Below are positions 1 to 9,580 of a DNA stretch of 64,000 bases, piece after piece. A model generated the notes under the pieces. That model did no database searches and was not told the origin of the DNA. It worked only from the letters and a program-made list of their open reading frames with translations. Made by a program: the position numbers and the translations under genes. Each line of letters opens with the position of its first letter. The stretch's first letter is position 1. Origin of the DNA: an uncultured Lacinutrix sp. (lineage in GTDB: Bacteria > Bacteroidota > Bacteroidia > Flavobacteriales > Flavobacteriaceae); the NCBI GenBank assembly GCA_937129145.1, contig CAKZMU010000014.1:51977-115976 (forward strand), read 5' to 3'.

Positions 1-1313
1 GAAATAGTGACTGTAAAACCAATTGTGTTTTTTTCAAGGGTAACTTTAATTTGCTTACCACCATATTTTACAGCATTATCTATAATGTTGTTTAGTGCAT
101 TTTCAAAATGGAAAGCATCTATGTTTACCATAATATCATTTTCAGGATGACTATATGTTAAAAATTTGTTCTCTAGCTCTAGGGTATGTTTGTTTACAAG
201 GTTTTGTAATAAATGGGTCACATTGTTTTGCTCTTTTTTTAATTGTAAATTTTCACTATCCAAAGAGGCAGTTTCAAGGAGTTTTTCGACCATAACATTC
301 AGTTTACTCAATTGAGTATTGGACATATCAATATAACTTTTGGTCTTTTCTTTGTCGTCAATAACATTAAAGCTTTTAATACTTTCCAAGGCAACACCTA
401 TGGTGGCTATTGGTGTTTTAAATTCGTGAGTAATGTTGCTAATAAAGTCGTTTTTTACTTCGGCAATTTGCTTTTGGTGTTTTATTATTTTCAGCAAATA
501 AAATAGGCAACCTATAACCACCAATACTAGTAATGTGGATAAAAGTATTCCAGTAAGGATTCGTTTTAATATTTCTTTTGTAGAATTGGTAAAATGAACT
601 GTTAAAATACTGTCTTTGGGTAAAAAAGTAGATTTCGACAAAGCACTCAATGATGACAAGTCGATGGCTTTTTTGTTGTATAATTCAACGTCTTTGTCAT
701 TAATTGCTAAAGATAAACCATAATCTATATTCAAATTTTTCCGACGGATTTCTTGCTTCAATAAAGTATCAATAGATGCTAGATTTAATGAGTCTTGCGA
801 CAGAGAAAATATGACTTTGGAAGTAAGAATTTTAAAATTATCAATCGCCAAGGAATCTGGCTTGTCTTGATTTATGCTGAGATATTCAATTCTCTTCCCT
901 GAATGGTTGCTTTCATTGTGATTATCATGCAAAGTTTTTATAAGAGAATCGGCTTTTAGCCCTTTAAAAACTTGTAAGCCACCTGTGTTATTGATGCGAA
1001 CTTTTAAAGAGTCTAACTTAGTAGGCTTTTCTTGACTAAATTCTATGGCTCCAAAAATACTATCAAATTTCCCGGCTTTTACAAAAATATCATCTTTAGA
1101 TGTCGATTCAATAGCAAATGCAATAGAGCTTTTTTCTGCTAGATTGGCATAATAAGTTTCAATGGTATTATCTAAACTAGCTTGCACATCATTAATTAAT
1201 TGTTGTTTGTTTACATTGTAATTTTTGTAATTCCAATACACTTGAATGCCAATGGTGCCAATAATTACCGTGATAATAACATACAATATTAACCTATATC
1301 TAGCGTCGTTCAT
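1..1313 (-). CDS. Sensor histidine kinase, 3'-truncated by window edge
   Basis: Reading the minus strand from the ATG at 1313 gives an open frame to the window edge (about 437 codons, no stop). One membrane helix lies at about residues 8-27, followed by a periplasmic region of roughly 200 residues, a second helix, and then the H-box FISNITHEFKTPIATIG with phospho-acceptor His296. The N-box NIIDNAVKYGG lies near residue 410; the G-boxes are off the window. This is the usual two-helix membrane histidine kinase, and its response regulator is probably the next gene to the left. It is divergent from the GLPGLI gene at 1440, and phased TTAAC repeats lie between them. The signal sensed is unknown. 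Confidence 0.92.
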   Translation of the reverse strand, partial: MNDARYRLILYVIITVIIGTIGIQVYWNYKNYNVNKQQLINDVQASLDNTIETYYANLAEKSSIAFAIESTSKDDIFVKAGKFDSIFGAIEFSQEKPTKLDSLKVRINNTGGLQVFKGLKADSLIKTLHDNHNESNHSGKRIEYLSINQDKPDSLAIDNFKILTSKVIFSLSQDSLNLASIDTLLKQEIRRKNLNIDYGLSLAINDKDVELYNKKAIDLSSLSALSKSTFLPKDSILTVHFTNSTKEILKRILTGILLSTLLVLVVIGCLFYLLKIIKHQKQIAEVKNDFISNITHEFKTPIATIGVALESIKSFNVIDDKEKTKSYIDMSNTQLSKLNVMVEKLLETASLDSENLQLKKEQNNVTHLLQNLVNKHTLELENKFLTYSHPENDIMVNIDAFHFENALNNIIDNAVKYGGKQIKVTLEKNTIGFTVTI

Positions 1314-1354
1314 AAAATCAAAAGTAAACGTTACAAGCGTATTAAACCAATCGC

Positions 1355-1380
1355 TTAACACACGTTAACACTAGTTAACG
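1355..1380. promoter_or_regulatory. Phased TTAAC(A/G) repeats in divergent promoter region
   Basis: TTAACA occurs at 1355 and 1365 and TTAACG at 1375, an exact 10-bp period, so all three face the same side of the helix. The last two also form an inverted pair, CGTTAAC-acta-GTTAACG (1363-1380). The site lies between the histidine kinase start (1313) and the GLPGLI gene (1440), upstream of a poor -7-like element CATATTTG (1402-1409). Tandem repeats of about 10 bp are typical of OmpR/PhoB-family response regulators. That the partner of the neighbouring kinase binds here is inference. Confidence 0.55.
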
Positions 1381-1439
1381 GTAAAATTGTAAATTGCTTG
1401 CCATATTTGTAATATCAAAATTATTAATCAAAGTTAAAA

Positions 1440-2294
1440 ATGAACAGATTTAAAAAATTATTAGTCGCAATTACCGTGCTTATTTCTACAAGTGTTATAG
1501 CACAAGATTTTCAAGGAATAGCTACTTATAAGTCGCATAGAAAAGTAGATATTAAGTTGGATAGTACTCAAATAAATTCCGATATGCAAAAACGCATGAT
1601 GGACATGATGAAAAAACAATTTGAAAAAACATACAAACTTGCCTTTAATAAGGAAGAGTCTGTTTTTAAAGAAGAAGAAAAGCTTGAGGCACCGCAACCA
1701 CAAGGAGGAATGGTCTTTGTTATGGCTGGAAGTGGTGGCTCAGATGTATTGTATAGAAACACTAAAGAAAAGCGCTACACCAATCAAAACGAATCGTTTA
1801 GCAAACTGTTTTTAATTCAAGATGAATTAGAAGATTTAGAATGGGAATTAGGTAGCGAAACAAAAAATATTGGAGACTATACAGCCTATAAGGCAATCTA
1901 TAAAAGAGAGGTTGAAGTTCGTGAAAGCGGAATAAGTGTCAATGGTGATAAAGACCTTAATGAAGGTGAAGAAGCAAAACCAAAAATGGAAGAAATCACT
2001 ATTACTGCGTGGTACACACCTCAAATTCCTGTAAGTTCTGGACCAAGGAGTTATCATGGTTTGCCAGGATTAATTCTAGAAGTTACCGATGGTACCGAGA
2101 CTTTAATGTGCACTAAAGTGGTATTGAATCCTGAAAAAGCTATAGAGATAAAAGAACCAACAAAAGGAAAAAAAATCACACAAGAAAAGTATGATGAAAT
2201 AATGGAAAAGAAGATGAAAGAAATGAGTGAGCGCTTTAGAAGTAATCGTGATGGACGAGATGGAAATAGCATCGAAATTCGTATTGGAGGATAA
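1440..2294 (+). CDS. GLPGLI family secreted protein (first copy)
   Basis: This 284-residue protein has a signal peptide (about residues 1-21, cut after VIAQ) and carries the family signature in YHGLPGLILEV near residue 205, preceded by TAWYTPQIPVSSGP. The family is defined by this motif in Bacteroidota; its biochemical role is not established. A methionine- and lysine-rich stretch (MQKRMMDMMKKQFEKTY) follows the N-terminal strand. The next gene is a paralogue with the same layout, and a TonB-type outer-membrane protein follows, a common arrangement for this family. It probably acts in the periplasm or on the outer membrane. Confidence 0.88.
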   Translation: MNRFKKLLVAITVLISTSVIAQDFQGIATYKSHRKVDIKLDSTQINSDMQKRMMDMMKKQFEKTYKLAFNKEESVFKEEEKLEAPQPQGGMVFVMAGSGGSDVLYRNTKEKRYTNQNESFSKLFLIQDELEDLEWELGSETKNIGDYTAYKAIYKREVEVRESGISVNGDKDLNEGEEAKPKMEEITITAWYTPQIPVSSGPRSYHGLPGLILEVTDGTETLMCTKVVLNPEKAIEIKEPTKGKKITQEKYDEIMEKKMKEMSERFRSNRDGRDGNSIEIRIGG

Positions 2295-2396
2295 TTTTCT
2301 GAAATATTTAACATAGCTCAATTAAACTATTCATCATTTTTATAGTCAAATACTTGTTAAAGTATTTTTAACACAAACCTTTAGACTTAAAAACAG

Positions 2397-3281
2397 ATGA
2401 AATTACAATCTATTAAACTAACAATTAGTGTTTTGGCAATAATTGTTACTACATGTTCTTTTGCACAAGAATTTCAAGGAAAAGCATACTATTTTTCTAA
2501 AACAACCATGGATATGGGAAATTTTGGAGGAAGACAAATGAGTGAGCAACAAAAAAAGATGATAGCTGATAGAATGAAAAGCATGTTTGAAAAAACATTT
2601 ATCCTTACCTTCAATAAAGAAGAATCTATTTATAAAGAAGAAGAAAAATTGGATGCGCCAGGAGGAGGTGGATTTCGTTTTGGAGGATTTTCAATGACAG
2701 GAGGTGACCAATACAAAAACATAAAAGATAATAAGCTACTTATTGAACAAGAGTTTTTTGGAAAGCAATTTTTAATAAACGACGAGTTAAAAAAGTTGGA
2801 TTGGGTAATGACTGCTGAAACTAAGCAAATTGGTAAGTATATGGCAATGAAAGCAACAGCTGTTGTAGAATTGGATAATACCGATTTTATGAGTGCTAGA
2901 AGAAGAGGTAGAGGACGAGACAATGCCGATAGTGCAAAAGTAAGCGACTCTACAAAAACCAATAACCCAATGGATGAAATAGAGATTCCTAAAACACAAA
3001 CCGTTACTGCTTGGTACACACCACAAATTCCAATTAATCAAGGACCAGGAGATTATTGGGGATTGCCTGGGCTGATATTGGAAGTTAGCGCAGGGAGAAC
3101 CACCATATTGTGTTCAAAAATAGTAATGAATCCAGGTGAGAAAGAAGATATAAAGCGACCATCAAAAGGTAAAGAAGTCACTCAAAAAGAATATGCTAAA
3201 ATAATAGCAGAAAAAATGGAAGAAATGAGTCAGCAGTTTCGTGGAAGAGGAGGACGTCAAGGTGGCGGTAGAAGAAACTAA
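2397..3281 (+). CDS. GLPGLI family secreted protein (second copy)
   Basis: This 294-residue paralogue of the preceding gene has a signal peptide (cut near CSFAQE), the same FEKTF.LTFNKEES block and the motif YWGLPGLILEV near residue 220. It differs by Gly/Arg-rich patches: GGGGFRFGGF near residue 90, ARRRGRGRD near residue 168 and an RGRGGRQGGGRR tail. It lies 102 bp after the first copy and 140 bp before the outer-membrane protein gene. Tandem duplication is the simplest origin. Function unknown. Confidence 0.88.
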   Translation: MKLQSIKLTISVLAIIVTTCSFAQEFQGKAYYFSKTTMDMGNFGGRQMSEQQKKMIADRMKSMFEKTFILTFNKEESIYKEEEKLDAPGGGGFRFGGFSMTGGDQYKNIKDNKLLIEQEFFGKQFLINDELKKLDWVMTAETKQIGKYMAMKATAVVELDNTDFMSARRRGRGRDNADSAKVSDSTKTNNPMDEIEIPKTQTVTAWYTPQIPINQGPGDYWGLPGLILEVSAGRTTILCSKIVMNPGEKEDIKRPSKGKEVTQKEYAKIIAEKMEEMSQQFRGRGGRQGGGRRN

Positions 3282-3421
3282 AAATCATTAATCAAAAAAT
3301 CAACTAAAAACATCTTAATGAAACCGATATGTTTAGAATAATTATTCACTTGTAAGGTTATAATTATTTTTAAATATCCAAGGTTACATCTGATGATTAA
3401 AAATCAATAAACCAGTAACAG

Positions 3422-6139
3422 ATGAAACAATTAATTACAGCAATTATTTTGCTAGTAGCATGTACCTCTTTTGCTCAAGTGAGAGTAGAAGGTGTTATAA
3501 AAGACAGTATTGGAAATCCGTTAGAACTTGCCAACGTCATAGCAATTAATCAAGAAACTAAAATTTTAGACTCTTACGGAATCACTAATGGCCAAGGACG
3601 ATATAAACTTAACCTTCAAGAGAATTCAAGGTACGAAATTCAGGTAAGTTATATTGGTATGAAAACAGCCAAGGATAGCATAGAGACTAAAACGGAGGGC
3701 TTTAATAAAGACTTTACTTTATTTGCCGATAATTCGTTAGATGCAATAGAGTTAACCTACGAAATGCCTGTATCTGTTAGAGGGGATACGTTAGTTTATA
3801 ATGCTGATTCCTTTAAAACAGGCACTGAAAGAAAACTTGAAGATGTTCTCGAAAATTTACCAGGAGTTGAAATTAATGATGATGGTCAAATTGAGGTCGA
3901 GGGTAAAGTAGTGTCTAAAGTGATGGTAGAAGGGAAGGAATTTTTTGATGGCGACTCAAAATTAGCAACAAAAAATATTCCATCCAATGCCGTAGATAAA
4001 GTACAGGTACTTAAAAATTATGCTGAGGTTGGCCAATTAAGCGGTGTTACAAACAATCAAGATAACGTTGCCATAAATATTAAACTTAAAGAAGGAAAAA
4101 CGAACTTCTGGTTTGGTAATATTACCGCTGGTGGAGGCAACTCGCCAAATGGAGGCTTATATATGTTTCAACCTAAATTATTTTATTATAGTCCAGATTA
4201 CAGCATCAATGTTATTGGCGATTTAAACAACCTTGGAGAAGTTGCTTTTACACGGCGAGATTATTTTAATTTTTCAGGTGGCTTTAGAGGACCAAGTAGA
4301 TCTAGTGGTACAAACATTAACTTAGGAAATAATAACTTAGGTTTTTTGTCAACACAAAACAATAGAGCCAAGGATATTGAAACTAAATTCGGTGCAGCCA
4401 ATTTTAGTTGGGCACCAAACAAAGCTTTAGACCTTAGTGGGTTTGCCATTTTTTCAAATAATAAAACGGAGATACAAGAAAATAGAGACAAACAATATAC
4501 TGATCCTGATTTAGGTATTCCTGATGAAAGAACAGAAAGCAATACAGTTCAAAGTAGTGATTTGGCTATGTTGAAGTTATCAGCCAAGTACAAACCAAAT
4601 GTTAGTAATCAATTGGATTATGATATATTTGGAAAGGTCTCAAAAGAAAGACAAAATCAAGGGTTTTTCTCCACAGTTTTAGGAGATATAGACCAAGTAG
4701 AAACGTCTAGCCCTTATAGCATTAATCAGAATGTGAATTATTATTACACACTTAATGAAGCCAATATTTTTGCTTTCGAGGCGCAACATTTATTGAGTAA
4801 CGAAGACCCATTTTACAATGCCATTCTAGAAGATAAAAGTAATTATGATGGTACTGCAAATAATTTAGGTTTAGACGGTGCACAATTAGATTATAATATT
4901 GGACAAGATAAGCGCATAAAGTCTAATCAATTAGATGCTAAACTTGACTATTGGAATATTTTGAACACTAAAAGTGATATCAATTTTACATTAGGAACGA
5001 TACTTAGTAATCAAAAATTCAACTCTAATATTTTCCAATTTTTGGATAATGATTCTAAGTTTAATCCAACACCAACAATTAATGGAGGCTTAGATAGTAA
5101 TGATATAGATTATAGTTTTAGTGATGTGTATTTAGGTATTCATTACCGTTTAAAATCAGGAATTTTCACATTTACACCTGGAGTTTCTGCTCATGCCTAT
5201 AGCACCAAAAACGACCAATTTGGTACTGAAACTACTGATAATTTCTTTAGAGTACTACCAGATTTTAATATGCGTTTACAATTAAAGAAGAGTGAACAAT
5301 TGGTGTTTAATTACCGTATGCAAACACAATTTACAGATGTATCAAGATTTGCTAGAGGTTTGGTGTTAAACAACTATAACTCTTTGTCTTCGGGTAACCC
5401 AGAGTTAGAAAATGCATTGTCGCATAACTTAAGCTTATTCTATAATAGTTTTAATATGTTTAATTACACTAATGTATTTGCTAATGTTAGTTATAATAAA
5501 AGCGTAGGTAATATTAGGAATAGGTCGAATTTTGAACCAGGGAGTGTTGTAAATATTAGTTCACCTTTTAATTCTGACTTTGCTGACGAAAGCTTAAGTG
5601 CATCAGGACGTATGCAACGTACCTTTAATACGGTAAGGGCTACTATAAATGCTCGTTTTTCTTATAGTAAGTTCAATCAATTTATTCAAAATAGAGTATC
5701 TCAAAACGAAACTTTTACTCAAACATACAATGCTCAATTAAGAACTAATTTTAGAACAGCACCAAATATTGAAATTGGATATAGATATACAATCCAAGAT
5801 AATAGTTTGGGACAAGGAGGTAGTACAAAATTCTATACTAAAGCACCTTCTATAGAAGCTGATGCCTATATTTTAAAAGCCTTTACACTTAGAACAGATT
5901 ATACGTATAACAATTTTAGTAATGATGATAAAACACTTGAAAACACCTTCGAGTTTTGGAATGCTTCATTGGCCTACAGAAAAGATAGAGATGCTAAATT
6001 TGAATACGAGATAAAGGCCACTAACTTACTAGATACACGCTCGCAAAACAATAGTAGCGCAGGGGCGGTTTCGGTAAGTGCTACTGAATATTTTATTCAA
6101 CCAAGGTTTGTGTCCTTTAGATTGCGGTACGAACTTTAA
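3422..6139 (+). CDS. Outer-membrane beta-barrel protein with carboxypeptidase-regulatory and TonB plug-like domains
   Basis: This protein of 905 residues has a signal peptide (cut after SFAQ, residue 19). A carboxypeptidase D regulatory-like beta-sandwich covers about residues 20-100 (VRVEGVIKDSIGNPLELANV). A plug-like region follows at about 105-220 (DVLENLPGVEINDDGQIEVEGKVVSKVMVEGKEFF), then a long barrel rich in alternating aromatic and polar residues that ends in RLRYEL with a terminal hydrophobic residue. This is the architecture of the OMP_b-brl_3 / TonB-receptor-like family of Bacteroidota. No SusD partner is adjacent; the two GLPGLI proteins are the upstream neighbours. The substrate cannot be inferred. 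A strong terminator follows. Confidence 0.88.
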   Translation: MKQLITAIILLVACTSFAQVRVEGVIKDSIGNPLELANVIAINQETKILDSYGITNGQGRYKLNLQENSRYEIQVSYIGMKTAKDSIETKTEGFNKDFTLFADNSLDAIELTYEMPVSVRGDTLVYNADSFKTGTERKLEDVLENLPGVEINDDGQIEVEGKVVSKVMVEGKEFFDGDSKLATKNIPSNAVDKVQVLKNYAEVGQLSGVTNNQDNVAINIKLKEGKTNFWFGNITAGGGNSPNGGLYMFQPKLFYYSPDYSINVIGDLNNLGEVAFTRRDYFNFSGGFRGPSRSSGTNINLGNNNLGFLSTQNNRAKDIETKFGAANFSWAPNKALDLSGFAIFSNNKTEIQENRDKQYTDPDLGIPDERTESNTVQSSDLAMLKLSAKYKPNVSNQLDYDIFGKVSKERQNQGFFSTVLGDIDQVETSSPYSINQNVNYYYTLNEANIFAFEAQHLLSNEDPFYNAILEDKSNYDGTANNLGLDGAQLDYNIGQDKRIKSNQLDAKLDYWNILNTKSDINFTLGTILSNQKFNSNIFQFLDNDSKFNPTPTINGGLDSNDIDYSFSDVYLGIHYRLKSGIFTFTPGVSAHAYSTKNDQFGTETTDNFFRVLPDFNMRLQLKKSEQLVFNYRMQTQFTDVSRFARGLVLNNYNSLSSGNPELENALSHNLSLFYNSFNMFNYTNVFANVSYNKSVGNIRNRSNFEPGSVVNISSPFNSDFADESLSASGRMQRTFNTVRATINARFSYSKFNQFIQNRVSQNETFTQTYNAQLRTNFRTAPNIEIGYRYTIQDNSLGQGGSTKFYTKAPSIEADAYILKAFTLRTDYTYNNFSNDDKTLENTFEFWNASLAYRKDRDAKFEYEIKATNLLDTRSQNNSSAGAVSVSATEYFIQPRFVSFRLRYEL

Positions 6140-6150
6140 AAAAATATTTA

Positions 6151-6180
6151 AAAGAGCCTGTAAATTACAGGCTCTTTTTT
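6151..6180 (+). terminator. Intrinsic terminator after the outer-membrane protein gene
   Basis: The hairpin AAGAGCCTGTA / TACAGGCTCTT with a short AT loop is followed by a run of six T residues, 12 bp after the stop codon. It closes the GLPGLI/outer-membrane protein unit. Confidence 0.9.
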
Positions 6181-6271
6181 GTTAAACTTTATGTTAAAGC
6201 TGTTTACTTTTAAGGCTAATTTGTATATTAGGCTTCTTAATTTATGAATTTACAACCAATCAATTTTTAAA

Positions 6272-7822
6272 ATGAAAAACTTAATTAAATTATTCTTAGC
6301 ATTTGTTCTATTATTTAATAGTAATATGTATGCTCAAAACAAAGGTGCTGTTATCGATGCTATTGTTAAAGAAGCTAGTGAAAACTCAAACTTAGAACGA
6401 TTAGCACATGAACTTTTAGATGTTGTGGGTCCTAGACTTGTAGGAACGCCACAAATGGAGCACGCCAGCAAATGGGCTATTGAACAATATGCTAAGTGGG
6501 GAATTGAAGCAAGGCAAGAAAAATATGGTACTTGGCGTGGATGGGAACGTGGTATCACACATATTGATATGGTATCTCCTCGTGTACAATCACTAGATGG
6601 TACCCAATTAGCATGGAACCCAAGTACTTCTGGTAAAGGTGTTACTGCTGAAGCCATAGTATTGCCAAATGTAGCAGATGAAGCTGCCTTTAAAGCATGG
6701 TTACCTAGTGTTAAAGGAAAATTAGTGCTTATCTCGATGAACCAACCAACGGGTCGTCCAGATTATAACTGGGAAGAATTTGCAACTGAAGAATCTTTTC
6801 AAAAAATGAAGGATGATCGTGATGCTATGACAAGAGAGTGGAGACAAAACATTCGTAGAACAGGATACAATACACGTACTATTATTGCAGCTTTAGAAGA
6901 TGCTGGAGCAGCAGGCCTTGTGGCATGTAACTGGTCTAGAGGATTTGGTGTTAATAAAGTATTTAGTGCAAGAACGAAAACGATTCCAACAGTAGATATG
7001 GAATTAGAAGACTATACTATGATATATAGAATGGCAGAATATGGTGACAAGCCAGTACTTAATATTGTAGCAGAGTCTAAAGAATTAGGTGAAGTGCCAA
7101 CGTTTAATACTGTAGGAGAAATTAAAGGAAGTGAAAAACCTAATGAGTACGTTGTACTATCTGCACATTTTGATTCTTGGGATGGTGGTACTGGAGCTAC
7201 TGATAATGGAACAGGGACTTTAGTTATGTTGGAAGCCATGCGTATTTTAAAGAAAATTTACCCTAACCCAAAGCGTACTATTATTGTAGGACATTGGGGA
7301 AGTGAAGAACAAGGCTTAAATGGTTCCAGAGCTTTTGTTGAAGATCATCCAGAAATTGTAAAAAACATACAAGCATTATTTAACCAAGATAATGGTACTG
7401 GTCGTGTTGTAAACATTTCAGGATCTGGGTTTTTAAATTCTTACGACTATTTAGGGCGTTGGCTAAATGCTGTGCCAAGAAGTATAACCAAGCATATAGA
7501 AACTAGCTTTCCAGGAAGTCCAAGTACGGGAGGAACAGATCACGCATCGTTTTTAGCTGCTGGTGCACCAGCATTTAATTTAAGTGCTTTAAACTGGTCA
7601 TACTGGAATTATACATGGCATACAAATCGTGATACATATGATAAAATAGTTTTTGATGATTTACGTAATAATGCTATGCTTACAGCAATATTAGCTTATA
7701 TGGCATCTGAAGATCCAGAAAGAGTTTCAAATGAAAAAATGGTAATGCCAATTAATCCAGGAAATGGAGAACGTCGTGAATGGCCTACTCAAAGATCACC
7801 AACTAGAAAAGGTGGGATGTAA
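6272..7822 (+). CDS. Secreted M28-family zinc aminopeptidase
   Basis: This 516-residue protein has a signal peptide (cut after MYAQ, about residue 22). The M28 metal ligands are visible: His299 and Asp301 in SAHFDSWD, bridging Asp311 in GATDNG, the Glu345-Glu346 pair in GSEEQG, an Asp in FNQDNGTGR and a late His in GGTDHASF. A protease-associated-like segment probably lies between about residues 120 and 270. It is likely a periplasmic or secreted exopeptidase (carboxypeptidase Q-like). It is transcribed alone, between two intrinsic terminators. Confidence 0.92.
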   Translation: MKNLIKLFLAFVLLFNSNMYAQNKGAVIDAIVKEASENSNLERLAHELLDVVGPRLVGTPQMEHASKWAIEQYAKWGIEARQEKYGTWRGWERGITHIDMVSPRVQSLDGTQLAWNPSTSGKGVTAEAIVLPNVADEAAFKAWLPSVKGKLVLISMNQPTGRPDYNWEEFATEESFQKMKDDRDAMTREWRQNIRRTGYNTRTIIAALEDAGAAGLVACNWSRGFGVNKVFSARTKTIPTVDMELEDYTMIYRMAEYGDKPVLNIVAESKELGEVPTFNTVGEIKGSEKPNEYVVLSAHFDSWDGGTGATDNGTGTLVMLEAMRILKKIYPNPKRTIIVGHWGSEEQGLNGSRAFVEDHPEIVKNIQALFNQDNGTGRVVNISGSGFLNSYDYLGRWLNAVPRSITKHIETSFPGSPSTGGTDHASFLAAGAPAFNLSALNWSYWNYTWHTNRDTYDKIVFDDLRNNAMLTAILAYMASEDPERVSNEKMVMPINPGNGERREWPTQRSPTRKGGM

Positions 7823-7845
7823 TCTTTTTGTATAAATAATAAATT

Positions 7846-7877
7846 AAAAAGCCTTCTCGTAATGAGAAGGCTTTTCA
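7846..7877. terminator. Bidirectional intrinsic terminator
   Basis: The hairpin AAAAGCCTTCTC-gtaat-GAGAAGGCTTTT lies between two convergent genes. It has T-rich flanks on both strands, so it can serve the M28 peptidase (+) and the secreted protein ending at 7900 (-). Confidence 0.88.
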
Positions 7878-7899
7878 ATTTAATTCAAGAAATATTGAA

Positions 7900-8388
7900 T
7901 TAAGATTCCGTAAGTTTTACAGAGCAATTTTTTAAAACATAGAAATATTCATTGTCTTCTTTAACTAAAGATAGAGTGCCTATAACAGTAACAATGTCGT
8001 CGGTTTTAAGTTTTGACTTTAAGTTTTGAAAATCCGCAAGTTCAATCACCGTTTCAGGACCAACACCTGTACAAAAAAAGCAATTTTCGAAAGGAAATCT
8101 TGAGAGCATGTACCACATAGAATCTGCGCCTAAGTCTAAAAAATAGCCTCTAATGGTAACTTCCTTTCCTTCAAAATCTTTTAGAGATAATGCTTGTTTA
8201 TCCTCATTCTTTTTAAGGATAACTTCTTTGTAAAATAAGGTGGTTTTTTTTTCGTCATCACTCGTTCTATTATAAATCTCTTTGCGATATATGGTAGTGA
8301 GTTCTTTCCAAGTTATCTTTTCTTGACTAAAAGCACTAGTGTACAATAAAGTAAAAAGTAAAAGAAACAATACAGATTTAACTTTCAT
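7900..8388 (-). CDS. Small secreted protein with CxxC, DUF3299-like
   Basis: This 162-residue protein has a signal peptide (cut near AFSQ). Its most striking part is MWYMLSRFPFENCFFCTGVGPETVIEL, a CxxC embedded in an aromatic stretch, followed by a small beta-fold (KLKTDDIVTVIGTLSLV). The pattern resembles DUF3299 proteins, which in several bacteria are encoded next to an FtsX-type ABC transporter. Its start overlaps the end of the permease gene by 11 bp, so it is the third gene of that operon. A periplasmic metal-handling or redox accessory role is inference. Confidence 0.7.
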   Translation of the reverse strand: MKVKSVLFLLLFTLLYTSAFSQEKITWKELTTIYRKEIYNRTSDDEKKTTLFYKEVILKKNEDKQALSLKDFEGKEVTIRGYFLDLGADSMWYMLSRFPFENCFFCTGVGPETVIELADFQNLKSKLKTDDIVTVIGTLSLVKEDNEYFYVLKNCSVKLTES

Positions 8389-9580
8389 GACTTATAATTT
8401 TTGAGATATCCATTTTAAATATTGGACGAATAGCTATTAATGTTGCAATAATAATTATGCCAAATATAAACAATAACAATTCTAAGATGTCATTTTGATA
8501 TTCTAATAAATAGATCTGTTGTTTATACGTGTCTTTAATTAAAGAAATTATAGCTTGTAAACTAAAAGTAGCTAGTAAAACACCAAGAAAAAAACTAAAA
8601 ACGCCAACTAATAAACCTTCAGAAAATACGAGTAAAATCAGTTTGTTTCTACTAGCGCCATAGGTTCTAATTAATGCCAATTCTTTAGCTCTTTCTTTAA
8701 CCATCCTATATAAGCTAACAAACATACTTATACCAGAAACAAATAGAATAGAAAGAGCAATCCATGTAATTGCTTTTGTGCCTATTGCTGTAAATTGAAA
8801 AAGTTTGTCAAGTTGATATTTTGGTAATGCAGCTTGAAACGGGGTGTTTTCATTAATACTCCTTGGAAGGAATAGTAGACCCCTTTTATTTTTAAACTTT
8901 ATTAATAAGGCTGTTATATCTTCGTTGTCATGATTGTGATCATGGTTGTCACTTTCAACGTCATGCCCATGTAGATCCCAAATACTTTCTAGATTTGTTA
9001 AAATCAATCTATCTATAACATTTTGTGTAGGTTTTAGGATTCCTACAACTTTAAGAGGGTACTCATCATGACTTTCAACAACATTTTCAATCATCCCATG
9101 TCCGCTATAAAAAGTATCGCCGATGTTTAAGTTTAAGTTTTTAGAAACGGCATTGCCAATTACAACTTCGAAGTTTTTATTGAACAAAGCTCCAGTTTCT
9201 ATGCCTGTTTTATGTAAATCGACAAAACCAACAGACGTGCCAACAATTTTATAGCCTTTATAATTATCGCCAATTGAAATTGGAATGGCATCTTCGATGT
9301 ACTTGTTTTCTGCAATCTTTTTTGCTTCATTATAAGAAATATTTCCAGTAGGATTGTCAATATGTAAAACAGTAGAAAGTACTAATTGTAACGGACTTCC
9401 TTTGGCACCAACAACCATATCAACACCGTTTAAACTTTGCTGTAATTGAGATTCAAAAACTTTGTTTAGTTGTTTTACTCCAAGGAGTAGTCCAATACTT
9501 AAAGCAAGTATCAACACAGTTAAAAAAGTTTGTAACGGTTTGGTAAGAATATTTTTATAACTAAGCTTTATAATGTTCAT
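8378..9580 (-). CDS. FtsX/MacB-type ABC permease with His-rich loop
   Basis: This 400-residue protein has one N-terminal helix (about 15-34), a large periplasmic MacB_PCD-like domain (about 40-250), and three C-terminal helices with the FtsX-type cytoplasmic segment RMVKERAKELALIRTYGAS. The periplasmic domain contains a His/Asp cluster: H204, H206, H213, H215 and H217, the last three in DNHDHNHDNED, with further His at 161 and 171. This suggests binding of a transition metal such as zinc. It overlaps the ATPase gene by 4 bp (ATGA), so the two are translationally coupled. Confidence 0.87.
   Translation of the reverse strand: MNIIKLSYKNILTKPLQTFLTVLILALSIGLLLGVKQLNKVFESQLQQSLNGVDMVVGAKGSPLQLVLSTVLHIDNPTGNISYNEAKKIAENKYIEDAIPISIGDNYKGYKIVGTSVGFVDLHKTGIETGALFNKNFEVVIGNAVSKNLNLNIGDTFYSGHGMIENVVESHDEYPLKVVGILKPTQNVIDRLILTNLESIWDLHGHDVESDNHDHNHDNEDITALLIKFKNKRGLLFLPRSINENTPFQAALPKYQLDKLFQFTAIGTKAITWIALSILFVSGISMFVSLYRMVKERAKELALIRTYGASRNKLILLVFSEGLLVGVFSFFLGVLLATFSLQAIISLIKDTYKQQIYLLEYQNDILELLLFIFGIIIIATLIAIRPIFKMDISKIISHES

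Noticed and set aside
1461..3041. Several open frames antisense to the GLPGLI genes
   Set aside because: They are complementary-strand reflections of clear coding sequences, have low-complexity translations and no family motifs.
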